Of a DNA stretch of 64,000 bases, positions 11,975 through 24,250 are shown one piece after another (the first letter of the stretch is position 1; each line of letters opens with the position of its first letter). The stretch spans positions 2,480,001 to 2,544,000 of the forward strand of contig BSYO01000034.1 in the NCBI GenBank assembly GCA_033239525.1, written 5' to 3'. The translations under genes were made by a program, and so were the position numbers. Below the pieces are notes generated by a model. The model was not told where the DNA came from. It was given only the letters and a program-made list of their open reading frames with translations, and ran no database searches. Origin of the DNA: Nepenthes gracilis (Eukaryota > Streptophyta > Magnoliopsida > Caryophyllales > Nepenthaceae).

Positions 11975-12330
11975 TGCCCTAAAACTCGACTGTATCCGAG
12001 TGGTCCAAGAGGTCGTACCTAAAACTCGGCTGTGCTTGAACTGCCTAAGAGATCGTACTTAAAACTCGACTATGCCCAAGCAACCCAAGAGGTCGTACTA
12101 AAACTCAGCCATATCCAAGCAGCCCAAGAGATTGGACTAAAACTTGGCCATGATGCCAAGCAACCCTAGAGGTTGAACTTAAAACTATACCTTAGAGGTA
12201 ACAACCCAAGAGGTCGTACTAAAACTTGGCCATGTCCGACTGGCCCAAGAGGTTGGACTAAAACTTGGCCACGATGCCAAGCAACCCTAGAGGTTGAATT
12301 TAAAACTTAGGGGTATAAGATAACCTCGTT
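11975..12330 (+). repeat. 40-bp tandem array in Tat1
   Basis: Units carry AACTCGGC, then a CCGAG or CCAAG core, then CCAAGAGGTCGTACT. Successive AGAGGTC-type marks fall at 12012, 12052, 12092, 12131 and 12172, giving a period of 39-41 bp. Related but more decayed units recur near 12580-12640, 12820 and 14330-14700. The same array is cleaner at 55091-55610. Confidence 0.8.
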
Positions 12331-14939
12331 GAAGCATTCAAACTTATTCCCATAAAATTCATTCCCTAGAGGTAGTATCTTCAAAATAAGATAGTCTAAA
12401 AGGTTCAAGTTAGGTCTCTTAGACTTAAAACTACCGATTCTCACCCAAGTAGTCCAAGGGGAAAACAAACCTAAAAGTCGAGGCCAACAAGGTACATGCC
12501 CGAGCGGCGATGCGAAAGAAAAACACTTATGAACTCGACAATGGTCGAAATACGACAAGTTACCCAAGAGGTCGAAATGAAATTACAAAAACTCGGCCGT
12601 GTCCGAGTGGTCCAAAAGGTCGCACTAAAAATCTTGGCAATGTACGATATTTCCAAGAGAAATCAATCTTACTTTATAATTTATAGAAAACTTATCTTTT
12701 ATCAAGAGGTCGAATTGAAGACTACTAGCGGAGGGGTGAATAATCGAGGATAGAATGGGTACATCTCCACACAAAAACTCAAAGCAATATCTGGGATGAT
12801 CCCACCTCACGAGATCCTTCCCAATCCAAGAGGTCATACTTAAAAGGCTACCCTCCCATTATCGGTCGGTGCTCTAATGGGGGCCAAAGAAGTTGTCCAA
12901 CTAAAGACATTTTCTTCTTATGCATCGAAGCGGCTTAAACATCACTATTAAGTGGTCATGATATCTTAACTAAAAAATCATATACTTCATGTCAAATCGA
13001 GCTTAGTTCAAAAAATCATATACTTTAAACTCGGTTTCAAAATACCCAAGGCCGCCCAAGAAGGGTCATTTTTTACAAAGGAAAGCCATTTTCTTTAGAT
13101 TTTATCTTTGTTTGGATCTTATGAGAAGGGAGGTCGGACTTCATTTTCTTCACACAAAAGTTGGTGTGATTTTCTTTACACAAGAGAAGGCCAAACTTGA
13201 TTTTATCTAAGGAAAGGTCGAAGTCAGTGTGCCTCAAGGGAAGGTTGTGTTTTCATGCTTTAAGAGTGGACCTAATTTTCTTCTTACACAAGCCGAACTT
13301 TATTTACAAGGAGGAAAATTTCCATGTTCGCCATGTCTTTTTATCATTAGGGGGAGGCCGAACCTCTTTATACTAGGGGAAGGCCGAAGTTGATTTATCA
13401 TTCAAGATGTCGAACTTGTTTTCAACATGTAAGACCAAACTTGATTTCATTTGATTTTTCATGCAAAGGCCGAACTTGATTTTTCATGCCAAGCAACTTT
13501 GCAAAAGGTTGAACTTAAAACTTCAAGAGGGAGGGGCATGCAAAGGGGAAGCGTTGTTATAAAAAGGCCGATTTTGATTTTAAAGATGCAAAGCATTTCG
13601 ATTTTTAGTCTAAGATTTTATCAAAAAGATTTCGATTTTAAGACTGCATCCGATTTTGATTTTAAATGCAATGGCCGATTTTGATTTTATCAAGAGACCA
13701 ATTTAGCATGCAAGTAGGCCGAGGAAGACAAACTAAGCGCTTGATTTTATCTTAAAGAATGAGATTTCATTTTTATTGGTTTTATGCAATTGCGTTTAAG
13801 CAGAAATCAAAAGGTAGAGATGAGAACATGAACTAAAGAAATTCATCATACCGTAAATACATGTTAAGTAGTAAAAAAAAAACTTTAAACAAAGAAAACA
13901 ATCAGTTTTTTCCGGACTTAGAAAGAGTTCTTAATGCATGAACTTTTAAAAAGGGAGAAGTGCCCAATATTCTTAAAATAGAACTTCCTCCAAAACCCGC
14001 TCCAAAGTTCTTCCCTTTCTTCGCTCCTTATTCTTCCTTCGTGTCCGAAACTCACACTCAGCCCTCAAGGATCCCGGTAGATAAAGAGGAGGGAATAGGT
14101 GGGGTAAGTGGAGGGTTCTTGCCTCAAGTGATTAGGGTGAAAATAGATAGGTTAGTTTACTTGATCTTTTCCTCATAGTGCTGAGGTAGTTTACCTACCT
14201 CATTTGGTCGAGAGGCTAACTAAATAATAAAGTCTTCCATCTTTAGTTTTAGGTTGCGTCTCCATTTTGAGGCGGTCAATATCATAAACATTTTAATCCC
14301 CATTTTAGGCCCTTTTAATTTTGGGAAACCAAGAGGTCGTACTTGGCTCGATGCCCGAGCAGCCCAAGAGGTCGACCTCAAAATTTGGCTGGCAAAGAGC
14401 GGTCCAAAAGGTCCATCCTAAAGCCGCCATAGTATGATCAAAGCCTTCAACGGTGACACGGGGGCCTAAGAGTAATGTCGGATATGCCCTCACCAGAGGT
14501 TCTCAACACTTCAAGAGGTTACTTAAAATTCGGAGGTTTTGCAGCCCAAGAGGTTTAATAAAGTTGATATGCCCGAGAGCTTGTTGGAGTTTCAATACAT
14601 CCTCAAGAGACAGAGGGTCTTCCTATTGGCCAAGCGGCCCAAGAGGTTAGCCTTGAAGACGTTCGTTTGCCCATGCAAAGAAGAGGTTGTACTAAAAGCT
14701 GTCCGACTCTCAAGATGTCAAAGCAAACTTGGATGCAACCTTAAAGGATGAATCAATCCATGAGGCCCTCTAGAGGTAGCAATTTTAGTCTAAGATGGTC
14801 AAGTTAAGACTACAAAGGTGAAAGGGGCAAGTCGTGAAAGACCAAGATCCAATGGTCCGAGGAAGAAGATAAAGAAAGAATTTTATTCAAAAAGTGATAG
14901 TATGTTCAAAATACTTGGTCACGTTGGGAGAAGTGCCCG
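12331..14939 (+). other. Tat1 3' non-coding region with degenerate short repeats
   Basis: No recognisable gene. From about 13080 to 13700 the phrase GGCCGAACTTGATTTTAT and variants (GCCGATTTTGATTTTA) recur irregularly, so this part also grew from short tandem repeats. Decayed 40-bp units flank it on both sides. The block from 12331 to about 14750 has no counterpart in the second copy at 55600-55700, so it was either gained here or lost there. Confidence 0.6.
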
Positions 14940-16691
14940 GCCACTACACCGGCCCTCCGAACCAACAGGCCTAGCCTCGGAAGGGCCCTCTCCTCCGGGA
15001 ACCGGGAGGCCAACACCTTCCCGAGAGGGCCTTCTCGTTGCGCTAGCATTTCGAGGCATCCTATGAAACCGAGGGTGTCTTCAGCATAAATGATGCCGCC
15101 TCTAGTATTTGCAAAAGCAATGGCATCACCAAAGTTCTCAACACTTCTTCGAGAGGCTCAACATAGCTCTCCGAGCTTGTTGGAGTTTCAATGCATCCTC
15201 AAGAGACATGATCTTCCCATCGAGCTCCTTAGCCTCCAATGTAAAGTCCAAGAGCCATCCTCGACCTCGCCAAGGCTGGCCATGTCCCTAATTTGTAAAG
15301 GTGCCACAGCATGTAAGAAGATGAAGTCAAAAAGTGAATATTATGGCCTCTCCTCTCGGGAAACTTGGCCTCTCAATTACAAAAGGCACGTGGGTGTCTT
15401 AGAGCCTCGGGGTGCAAAAGCATCCAAGACGAGGGGTGGTCGGCCTCTACACCTTAGCTAAATGTAATTTCCAAGAGCCATCCTCAACCTTAGGCTCTTT
15501 AGAGGCCACGAGTGAAATTTAAAGAGGGTTCAATCGTTGGCGCCTACACTATGGCTCTTCGCGCCTCAATTCTTAGGGTTCATCGTTGCCATCACGCCGC
15601 TTCTCACTTGGGTTGCACTCCCTCACTACGCACCCACGTTGATGTCCTCAAATGGATTATCAATCCAGTCCGACACCTCACTAGTAAACTCGGAGGGAAC
15701 GTCAAGAAGTGGTTCATCAATGGAAGGTTGGGCAGCGGGAAGATCCATGGACTGGCCAACAGACTGAGAAGGCTAACCAGAGGACTCGGGAAGACTTACA
15801 GGTCTGGGACCTTCAACCTCTCGGACTGGCTGCGCAACTGAGGTCCTCCACCTCCTCACAAGAGGCGTGATCACAGTATCATCATCATCAGACGAGGAGG
15901 ACTCAACGATGGCCATCGGACTCTTTGAAGTCTCAGTCCGGTGACTCTTCCTCGACCGCTCGGATGACCCCTCGATCCTTGAGGTGCTTCCTTCTTCCTC
16001 AACGCCTTCTTTCTCCTCTCCGTCACTGTAGTAGTGGTAGGGGGTCTAGAACTCCCACCATGAGCTCCCCACCTAGCAATTTCTAAGTTCTCTCGGCCGC
16101 AACTGGATGTTCTACTTGTTCTCATTAAAAGTACCAAGGTTGACACGTACCAAATTCACAACCTCTTGGGCAACCTCCCACAGAAGGGTCTGTGTCCACA
16201 TTGCCCCAAGTAGTGGAAAGATCTTAAACCTCCGGGACCCCCAGGAAGAAGAACTTATTCTTCCACCTCTTGGTGGAATCTGCATTTCCGCTACTCATAA
16301 CAGCGTATTCCGAACGTGAGGTGACAGCAATCCAATCCAGGTTATGGGTGAAGCAAAATATTACCTTCACTATTGCGGCCTCAAGAATTCTATTGTGACA
16401 ACGGGTGAAAACAGAGAGAAATAAGGTACCTGATGGTGTTGGTTGTAACTTAGCAAACTGGACCTCTAGTGCCTTCACAATGAGATAAAGCTCTGGTGGG
16501 ACAGGAAAACAAAGCCCACCATTGAGGTGGACTTTGTAGACAATGATGAACACATCCGGTGGACTACAAGCCCTCTGATGGGGATCGAGAATTACCATGG
16601 CCATCGACTTAGGTATACCGTATCTGGAATGAAGGGCTTTGAGTCTGTCCAGAGAGACGGTGGAAGCGATGTCATTGACTCCGGGCGCCAT
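14940..16691 (-). pseudogene. Tat1 antisense ORF 1 (putative gypsy-type transposon protein, PF04195-like)
   Basis: The reading starts on the minus strand at the ATG at 16691 (MAPGVNDIAST). It carries the block RLKALHSRYGIPKS, then VFIIVYKVHLNGGLCFPVPPELY and LEVQFAKLQP. This is the signature of the plant 'putative gypsy type transposon' domain (Pfam PF04195): YGIP, then GLxxPxxxF and LAPxQL. A stop ends the first segment near 16224. A Lys/Arg-rich segment follows at 15871-16146. The region homologous to the coiled-coil C-terminus of the second copy lies at about 15090-15300. Such antisense ORFs are known from Tat-lineage elements; their function is not established. This copy is broken. Confidence 0.72.
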
Positions 16692-17299
16692 TGAAGCCCA
16701 AAGAGAAAATGTAGAAGAAAATGAAAGGGAAGAAAGGTCTAGAAGGAGAACAACCAAGGGTTTAGAGAGAAATCCCTTAGGATGAGTAAAGGAAAACGCA
16801 AATGAGGGCAAGCCATAATATTTGAAATCGGCAGAAAAGCAAAGGGCGCGCGCCATTGTTATCCTAGCCATGTGGCAATCCCCCACATGCCATCAAAGAT
16901 AGTGATCCTTGGCTTCCTGAGGTGACGTCAATCAAATTGATACGCATTTAATGCTCTTTAATGACCAAAAATGGTGGATCTGATCGACATCTCAGACTCG
17001 AAGGAAGCTCTCGGACATACACTCGCTGAAAGCTTTAAGCATAAAAACGTCCGAGGATATCTCGGGATATCCGAGGACACCAGCACAAAGTGAGTAGCGA
17101 TGCCTAGAGTTATAGATTTCCTCAGACATTTTGCCCTAGTGGCAAACCTCTACAAGTCCTCGAGTGATCTGACCAATGTGCCCAGGTTAATATTTGTGGA
17201 CGCAAAAAAAAAAAAAAAAAAGGAAAGAAAGGGAGGAAACATTCATGAAACCAATGAAGAAGGTAAAGGAAACAACTACTTTTTTTATTAATCAAATTT

Positions 17300-17795
17300 T
17301 CTTTACAAAGTACATAACTTGAGACAACAAAGGTACAAGAAAGAGGAAAAAGATATGGCCCGGGTACAATCCCCAGAGCGACGACCCAGGATGTATGGGG
17401 CATGACAAGGTTGCTAGATCCACATGAGATCATCACGGCCCCACTATCGGTAACCCAACAAGCCAAAGGGCCGTTGGTGTTGGTCAGCTCCTGCGGGCTA
17501 ACCCCACAAAGCAAGACTAGTACCCGTGGTAGGAGCTCTGGTAGGGAAGCGAGAAAAATGCGCTCCCCCGACAGGAACTCCTTTCTTTGTCTCCACTCCA
17601 GGCGGCACGAGTGTGGTCCAAATACGGTGGAGACCATGAGCGTAACGCTACACCGGGAGAAGGGTGCCCCGTGGTAGTTTTGCCATGATCCCGCACCGCA
17701 CGAGAGATCGCTAGAGCCCGGAGGGAGGCACACGATGATGGCAAAGTGGCTAAGCCACCCTCACTAATACGAGGAATCATCCATGGTAGCGACAT
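17300..17795 (-). pseudogene. Tat1 antisense ORF 2, unknown protein
   Basis: Starting at the minus-strand ATG at 17795 (MSLPWMIPRISEGG), the frame runs to about 17600. It then continues one base off as CRLEWRQRKEFLSGERIFLA and LACWVTDSG. The same protein is open without interruption in the second copy (58314-58808). The two differ by one base near 17608 (GAGTGTGG here, GAGTGATGG there). No family was recognised. The peptide resemblance between copies is no stronger than the DNA resemblance as far as can be judged by eye, so coding is unproven. Confidence 0.4.
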
Positions 17796-18240
17796 GACGA
17801 CAGTTTTCATTAAAAGTTTCAAATCTCCAACTAGTCCATCCAACTCCTGTGGATACCCATTGGAAACGGAGTGAGCCAAGGCCCTCGATTTGTTCCTCCA
17901 AAATAAGCTGAGGGATGAACCACACAGACTGAGAAGCTCTCCTATTTATGGACAAGCTGACACTCTAACCGCGCTTAATGGGGCATGCACCTTGGTAGTT
18001 ATAATTTACGGGGAAGAAAAGCCCTCAAGGCACCTGAAAAGCCCTCAAGGCACCTGAAAAGCCTATGCAATGGTATAGGGAAGGCGCCATGTCAGACTAC
18101 CTTAAAAGGCACAACGTCAGACTGCCTAAAAAATACGTGACACCCAAAGAAGACAAAAGACGGTGCATCCCAAGGAGGACAATGCAGTGGCTAACTGGGC
18201 CAAAAAGGGGCATGTTAGGCCTCGATTGCCAGTCGGCCCA

Positions 18241-18253
18241 GTATGGGGGCTAG
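18241..18253 (+). other. Tat1 polypurine tract
   Basis: GTATGGGGGCTAG lies directly before the 3' LTR. Equivalent tracts are TATGGGGGGCTAG before the LTR at 59181 and GTATGGGAGCTAG before the LTR at 30916. This is the expected plus-strand primer for reverse transcription. Confidence 0.75.
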
Positions 18254-19049
18254 TGATGGTACCAGTACCCAAGGCTAAATGACGAAACCCATTTCCCAGT
18301 GGTCGGATCTTGGAACCGCAAAGATTTAGTGGGTCCAAGAGGCCCAAGAGATCAAGGCGCTAATATCGGCCTAAATAGCATAATGAATTTAAAGTCCACT
18401 AGGGCCCATAGATCAGAGAAAGGCTGCGGATGTCACCATGCCTGCAAAGACGACATGCCATGAGATTTAGTGGCTAAACCAGTGAGGCTGTCAGAAAAAT
18501 GATGGCCTGCATCATACGCCCAGTCACACCAGATGGGACATCACAAGAGATCATCTAATATTTACGTAATGTCCTTGGCATAGAGGACTGGATTGGTGGA
18601 GCTGGTGGCCGGCTTCATGCACACACCAGCGCCACGTGGACAACCCTCAAAGGACAATCCTAACCACTATAAATGCATTAACTGTGCGCCTAATAACGGA
18701 TCCCAGCATTCACTCTGCCCCAACTACTGTGGAGATAAAGACAGAAAAAAAAAGAGTTTCGAGCACGCTTTGTAACCTCCTTGTAATCTCTAACGGCAAA
18801 GTGAAACTCATTCTTGAACTAAAGTCCCGTGGTTTTTTTCTTCTCATTTTACGGGAAGGTTTTCCATATAAAATCCTCGTATATCATCACTTTCTCCTCT
18901 TCTCTCCTACCTCCTAGATCACACCCGCTTGTCTGAAAGGACAATGAGATTGTTTTCATGTTGCGCGGGTTCCGTCCCAATGCATCCAAAGGTTCCGAGT
19001 GGTCATCCGGATCTTCACCCATATGTGGTTAGAATCCGAAGACAAAACA
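18254..19049 (+). repeat. Tat1 3' LTR
   Basis: TGATGGTACCAG to GACAAAACA, 796 bp, homologous to 5399-6191 with many substitutions, and followed by the CATAC target duplication. The two LTRs were identical at insertion, so their visible divergence shows this is an old insertion. Confidence 0.9.
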
Positions 19050-19054
19050 CATAC

Positions 19055-20753
19055 AATTATAATTTAGTAAAATAAATTTTTTTTTGAAAAATTATAATAT
19101 TTACTTAAAATAAAAATAATTATAATTTAGGCTCAACCAAATTGATAATTACTTTATCATAATTATTTATAATATTAATATATATTGATTAAATTTTATA
19201 AAATTTTAGATTGATCAAATTAATTGATCAAATTTTAATCAAATTTGTTAGATACTCATAAAAAATATTTTTCATATTTTTTAAACTATGCATAATATAA
19301 TAAATCAATTTAAAATATTTTTAATAAAAAAATTAAAATTGAACTCTAAAAAATAAATTCCATTATTTTATTTTATTTTTAATTAATATCTCATTATTAA
19401 AGATCTAAATTCAGTCAATTTATTGTAAAATATATCAAATTCAAATATATATTATATATGTGATTTATATATTAATTTATACATCTACTTATATTAAAAT
19501 TATTAATTTTAATATAAATATAAAAAATTAAAATTAAAATTAAAATAGAATAAAACTTATATATATTATTAATAATTTAATATAAATAAATATACAAAAA
19601 GAATATATGTATTTAGTGAACTAGAACCATAACCTTAACGGCATGCTTAGTTATTAAAATAAAATAAGGTATAAATAAAATTTTTATTTTTAATGAATAA
19701 AATAAGATGATAATAGAGTTAAAAATTTTATTTTCATATTTGATTATTAAAATAGAATAAATTAAGAATTAATATTTTAATATTTGATATGTAATAATAG
19801 TATGAGAAATCATGCGTCATGGATTCGGGCTGCTGACGGATTAGGATGCTGCTAGGTCTTCGGGTCGAATTAAAGTGGGTTCAATTTTTGTACTTTTCAA
19901 CTTGGTTCTTACAAACTATAACTAAAAAATAAGAGGTCAGATGATTGGCAAGACCCACTTTTTGATATATCTTTCAGTGTTCAAATTAGTAATTTTTTTC
20001 AAAAACTAAAAGATATGGAAACAAAGGTAGACGAGTGATGATGCAAGGAAGGGGTTTTTGAATCTAACTCAGAGGTTGTACTTGGTTTGGAGCGGTTTTG
20101 ATAGTGGTGCGCTGGTGAAAAGCGGCTTTTACGTCACAAAGACAAAATTTATAAGGGAATTCTCAATAAGCATTGATGATAGAGTGGACTCTGAGGGTTC
20201 GAGGGCTGTTTGTGTGCGAATGCTAGCATCTTGAGTGCTGGTATTAGTGTCAATGTAGGCATCGATGTTAGCATATCATTGGAATTTGTGATAATGGCTT
20301 TTTATAACTTCTAGCCTAGCTCAAACTTTGTTGGACAATAAGATTGGTTGCCTGCCCCATGCAAACTTGGTGGGTTGGCATGATGATTGTGGATGCCGAC
20401 TTAGGCAATTGTAAATAGTCAAAGCGGATTCATTCCTTCATTGAAGAGATGTTGCACACAATAAATATTGGGGTTACCATTACGGGAGATGTACTGAGTA
20501 GGGAGTCGCCATTCCTAGAGAGATCGTAATTTGGGACAATATTTAGGGTTCTAACTGGTTAAGGTAGATGATCTTCAATGCTCGGGAATGATATTGTCGA
20601 TCATTTGGATTGGGATGTAACCAGCCAATTGAAGTGTTGCTTTCAATCAATGGGAGCGTTGATTGGCAGGCCTATGGACTGGATGCCCTTTGGATCAGCT
20701 ATCAAATTCGTTGATCTTTTTATTGGGCTAGCCTATTTCTATCATCATCATTA

Positions 20754-20787
<34 letters not shown>

Positions 20788-20949
20788 GGAATAACTATTC
20801 CTTACATGTAAAAAATATGAAAAAATAAAAATATCTAATAGCATATGATTTTTTTTATTTTTTAAATTAGAGGAATAAATATTTCTTAGGAAATATTTAT
20901 TTTGTATTAAAAAGTAACAAAATAGTAAAATAACTATTCTATCGGAAAT
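19055..20949. other. AT-rich flank of Tat1, shared with the duplicated segment
   Basis: No gene is supported. The sequence is matched closely, with small indels, by 59981-61370. It is therefore part of the segmental duplication and outside any retrotransposon. An AAT/ATT microsatellite ends near 20760-20785. From about 19820 to 20700 base composition is more balanced, but no long ORF or known domain is present. Confidence 0.6.
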
Positions 20950-20954
20950 AATAC

Positions 20955-21927
20955 TGATGGGATGCCAGTAACGGGTTAGCACACAAATGAGAAAATGACC
21001 CAAATCCTCAGCGGCAAATTTCTGCATGGACGGTCAACGCTGTTATTGATCGGACGAGAGGCAAATAGGCTGGTAGAGGCCCAAGATCAGGACGGCCCAG
21101 TTAGGCGTAGGATAGTCAATACTTCCGTTGATTGAAGAGCGGCAAGTAGACTAGCTGAAGGCCAAGACACACATGAATCAAGTCTAGGTTTACCCATGTG
21201 TCCAACTTCAAGCCACAACGGTCGTCTGTCCTAATTTTTCACATCTCCAAAGAAAATAAGTTTCATTGTAACGATCACATCCAAAATCAAGGCACATCCC
21301 AAGAGGAAGGTATTAGAATCCACGTGTGATTTATTGAAAACTCTAATAGTTACAGAATATAGAAGGAATGAGATAGGCCTCCTTGATCGTTATGGCTAGA
21401 AATGGTGCTTATGCAAGCACAGGAAAGGCAATGATCCAACTCAGTAGGTGGGCATCCAGCTTTATTGCATAAGGAAGGCAGCCAAGGGTCCATGGCTATA
21501 AAAGGCTATGGAAGTTCCCTTCAATGGCAACGTCTTCACTTAACTATGAAAGCTCTCAAGCAATCTAAAATTCTCAAGCTCTTAAATACTTGAGCCTCCC
21601 AACGTGCTCTCGCACTTTATCTCTCTTTCTACTACTAGTTTCTAGCGAACTCAATACTTAGAAAGTCGGCTCCTCACGAGTATCCAAAGCCTCTCTATCT
21701 ACGAAAGCATCCTACATTCATACGACATTCTCTATATCCACCTTCTATTCTCAGGAGGTTGTTTATTAATTTGAGCGTTGAAGTATTTTCATTGGGATTA
21801 CATTCGCCGTCACCTGATCGCTTGTTTAAAGTTGTAGTGTGTAGGATTCGAGATTTAGTGGACGAAGTTGAATTTAAATGAACAATTTGATCCAAATCTA
21901 TTCAAAATTTGGATTCAGGATGCATCA
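20955..21927 (+). repeat. Tat2 5' LTR
   Basis: The LTR runs from TGATGGGATGCCAGTAACGG to GGATGCATCA and is followed by TTGGCGTTGTTTGTGGG (primer site). Homologous LTR sequence is found at 30916 onward and, truncated, at 61375-62045. It contains the block CTCAAGCAATCTAAAATTCT and CTTGAGCCTCCCAACGTGCT shared by all copies. Confidence 0.8.
21497..21503 (+). promoter_or_regulatory. TATA box of the Tat2 5' LTR
   Basis: TATAAAA within CATGGCTATAAAAGGC. The motif and its context are kept at 31448 and 61592, supporting it as the LTR core promoter. Confidence 0.6.
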
Positions 21928-22129
21928 TTGGCGTTGTTTGTGGGAAGCTAAAAAAAAGTTAACCACATTTATTTCCACAACCACTTTTTTTTTTTTGTAA
22001 GTAAATTATATTAAAATAAAAATGTACAGAGCTTATATTTTATCTTCAATTGTTTTGCCGACTTGAAATAAGAATACGGATATTCGGGCATTTCACAACC
22101 ATTTTATCTCCAAAGGTCAGTATCATCAA

Positions 22130-22340
22130 TCAAAATAGTGAACACCATAGTTCAAACTAGCGCTCCCACTTTGCTGGTAACCTAATCGAAGGGGCACCCA
22201 CACTATTTTTTTAAAGCTCGATCGAGAAAATGAGTAATATGTCCAGAATACTCCAAATACACTGCACCCGTTAGGGCAAACAGAGGGAGGGGGCTCTGCG
22301 CTCCTTAATCCCCATTCTGGCCTCCTGGACAAGAGGCCAT
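22130..22340 (+). pseudogene. Tat2 gag N-terminal relic
   Basis: The reading after the primer site corresponds to the gag start of the duplicate copy (MVNTRVQTSAPTLL at 62252), but here the ATG is changed to ATA (near 22134). It shares MVNTRVQ with Tat1 gag. The frame ends after roughly 20 codons. Confidence 0.5.
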
Positions 22341-22354
22341 AGGAAGAAAAAACA

Positions 22355-22905
22355 TGTAATATCACAGATTATTATTCGGATTAATTTAATATTAAATGTG
22401 ATTTTGGATAAATTGGGCGTTACAAATTTAAATAAATATTGAGAATTTTTGGAGGATATTTGGTTCAGTCGGCTTGGCGCTCGAGACGCCCAAGGTGTGC
22501 CCGCACTATTACCCGAATATCAATTTGAATTTAGATTAAAAGAAAAGTAAAATAGAAAATATAATGATAATATATTAATATCGAAAAAGATAACAAAAAG
22601 AAAGCAAAAAATGCGGATAAGGATAAATCGAAGGAGGGTTTCGGGCAGAGAAGGGAAGGAAGAGGGAAGAGAGGGAGAAGAGAGGGGAGGGTGGCCGTTC
22701 GACGGTGGTGTGTGGCGAGGTTGGCAGTGTCGACGCTCAGAGGCGGCCATACGCAAGTTGTCGGTGACGGTCGTTGGGAGAACATCGGAGGTGTACGACG
22801 AGGGTCGTGTATGAGAGAGAGAGATTGGCGCAGGAGAGAGGGATGGTTGAGCAGCGGCGACAGTAGCGGCGTGTAGTGGTGACACGACGGTGGTCAACGG
22901 TGGCC
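22355..22905 (+). repeat. LTR-like fragment with purine-rich tract inside Tat2
   Basis: Starts TGTAATATCACAG, followed by an AT-rich stretch, then a purine run (GGGAAGGAAGAGGGAAGAG) and GC-rich GGCGG/GGTGG sequence. The design resembles the LARD LTRs (TGTAATATC start, AT block, purine tract on the same strand) but the sequence is not the same. A copy lies at 62471-62892. Its right boundary is uncertain; Tat2 antisense-ORF sequence resumes by about 22920. Confidence 0.45.
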
Positions 22906-23071
22906 AATGGTGGTCTCTCCTAAACTTAGAGAGGTAGTCCCTCACCGGTCACAACAGTGGCTCCACAGTTGCCCTTCTTTTTACTTGGGCGTCCTAGTGA
23001 GTTCACTGGAGACCTTGTCCCAATCCCTATACAAGGGCCAAGAGTCAGCAAAGTGCACAAAAAAGAAATGG

Positions 23072-23502
23072 TCATTCCACTTTTTCAGGGAATCGTATAT
23101 GGCACTGTTGATGTGAAGACTTTTGGGGGACAATGAGATCTAGTCTCCACTCTAGGTGAATCAAAACATCACCGTCACTACCTCCACCGTTAACACCCAT
23201 GAATGATGACAGAGGAAGATGTACAGCGAACAAAGTTACCGCATGGCATTGGCATGAAACCGTACGATAGGAACCCTGAGCACTATAAAGATGGCGAGCA
23301 GCTTCTCTGGCACAAGGAGACACTGCTCACTCCATAGGTGGGCCTCATATACAATAATATAACTCTCAGAAGGGAAGTAGACCCTGTCATACTTACTAGG
23401 CATCGAGAATACAATCTGCCGTGGGATGTTATACTCAACATATAATTCTCTTACTTCACCGGTAGGAATCACAGAAGCGATATCAAGAATAGAAGGACTC
23501 AT
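23072..23502 (-). pseudogene. Tat2 antisense ORF fragment (PF04195-like)
   Basis: Reading on the minus strand from the ATG at 23502 gives MSPSILDIASVIPTGEVREL, then YVEYNIPRQIVFSMPSKYDR and YIIVYEAHLWSEQCLLVPEKL. It is alignable with the Tat1 antisense ORF 1 (MAPGVNDIAST, SRYGIPKS, VYKVHLNGGLCFPVPPE). A stop follows near 23236 and the reading shifts frame into 23072-23323. It is a truncated N-terminal domain. Confidence 0.65.
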
Positions 23503-23769
23503 GGAAACGGGAGCATGAAGGAAGACAAATACTTTAAAATTTTCAGAGGGAAAGGTGAGGAATTTGAACGGACAAACAGATTTTGTAAGGGCAACGCATC
23601 GAAAAGGTATGCCCATCATGGCAGACACGTGTTGCTTCCAGAGATGGAGCAGTCGAATCAGATCTTTGGGTAAATTAATTATCGGGATCGTAAATTAATT
23701 GCATATTAACATATGGCAAACTTTTCGACTGACAGTTTGGCCGCGTGATAGTGTGTTAATTCAATCTCC

Positions 23770-24135
23770 AACAGTTCTCCGGATTCTTACCAGGATGGTT
23801 AACGAATCCGGTCAATACTCCTCTTCCTGCTCAGTTCTCTGGATTATTTCCAAGACGGTCAACGAATTCGGTCAATGCTTCCTTTGGCTATTTCTCCAGA
23901 TTCTTACCAAGACGATCAACGAATCCGATCAATATTCCTTTAGCCAATTCTCCAGATTCTTATCAGGACGGTAAACAAATCCAGTCAATGCTTCATTCAA
24001 CCAGTTCTCCGGATTCTTGCCAAGACGTTCAACGAATTTGGTAAACGCTCCTTTTCCTGCTCAATTCTCTTGATTCTTACCAGGACAGTCAACGAATTTG
24101 GTCAACGCTTCCTACAACTTTGTTCTCAGGATCTT
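23770..24135 (+). repeat. 57-60 bp tandem array in Tat2
   Basis: About six units contain TTCTCCGGATTCTTACCAGG and GGTCAACGAATTCGGTCAA. The TTCTCxGG mark falls at 23775, 23835, 23892, 23948, 24005, 24065 and 24122 (spacings 60, 57, 56, 57, 60, 57). The first units stay open in one frame because most spacings are multiples of three. No protein family is visible. Confidence 0.85.
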
Positions 24136-24250
24136 GACTTTATGGTGAACAGTCACAAACAACATGATCAACAGACCACGAGCCATTTCTAGTTTCCTTG
24201 CCAAGCTATCTTAGACAAGTTGCACAGCTAGATGCATCCCATCGTGAATA

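Larger units (their letters stand above)
5399..19049 (+). mobile_element. Tat1: degenerate full-length Ty3/gypsy (Tat-type) LTR retrotransposon
   Basis: Two LTRs of about 795 bp (5399-6191 and 18254-19049) are flanked by the identical 5-bp duplication CATAC (5394-5398 and 19050-19054), which fixes both ends. The order inside is primer site, gag, protease, RT, RNase H, integrase, then an unusually long 3' region of about 6.4 kb with a tandem array and antisense ORFs, then a purine-rich tract and the 3' LTR. Protease-RT-RNase H-integrase order places it in Ty3/gypsy. The length of 13.65 kb and the antisense ORFs beyond integrase are typical of the Tat lineage. All coding parts carry stops and frameshifts, so the copy cannot move by itself. 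Confidence 0.9.

Noticed and set aside
16692..16886. N-terminal extension of antisense ORF 1 up to 16886 (and to 57899 in the duplicate)
   Set aside because: The cross-family conserved start is the internal Met (MAPGVNDIAS, MSPSxLDIAS). The upstream part is probably leader.
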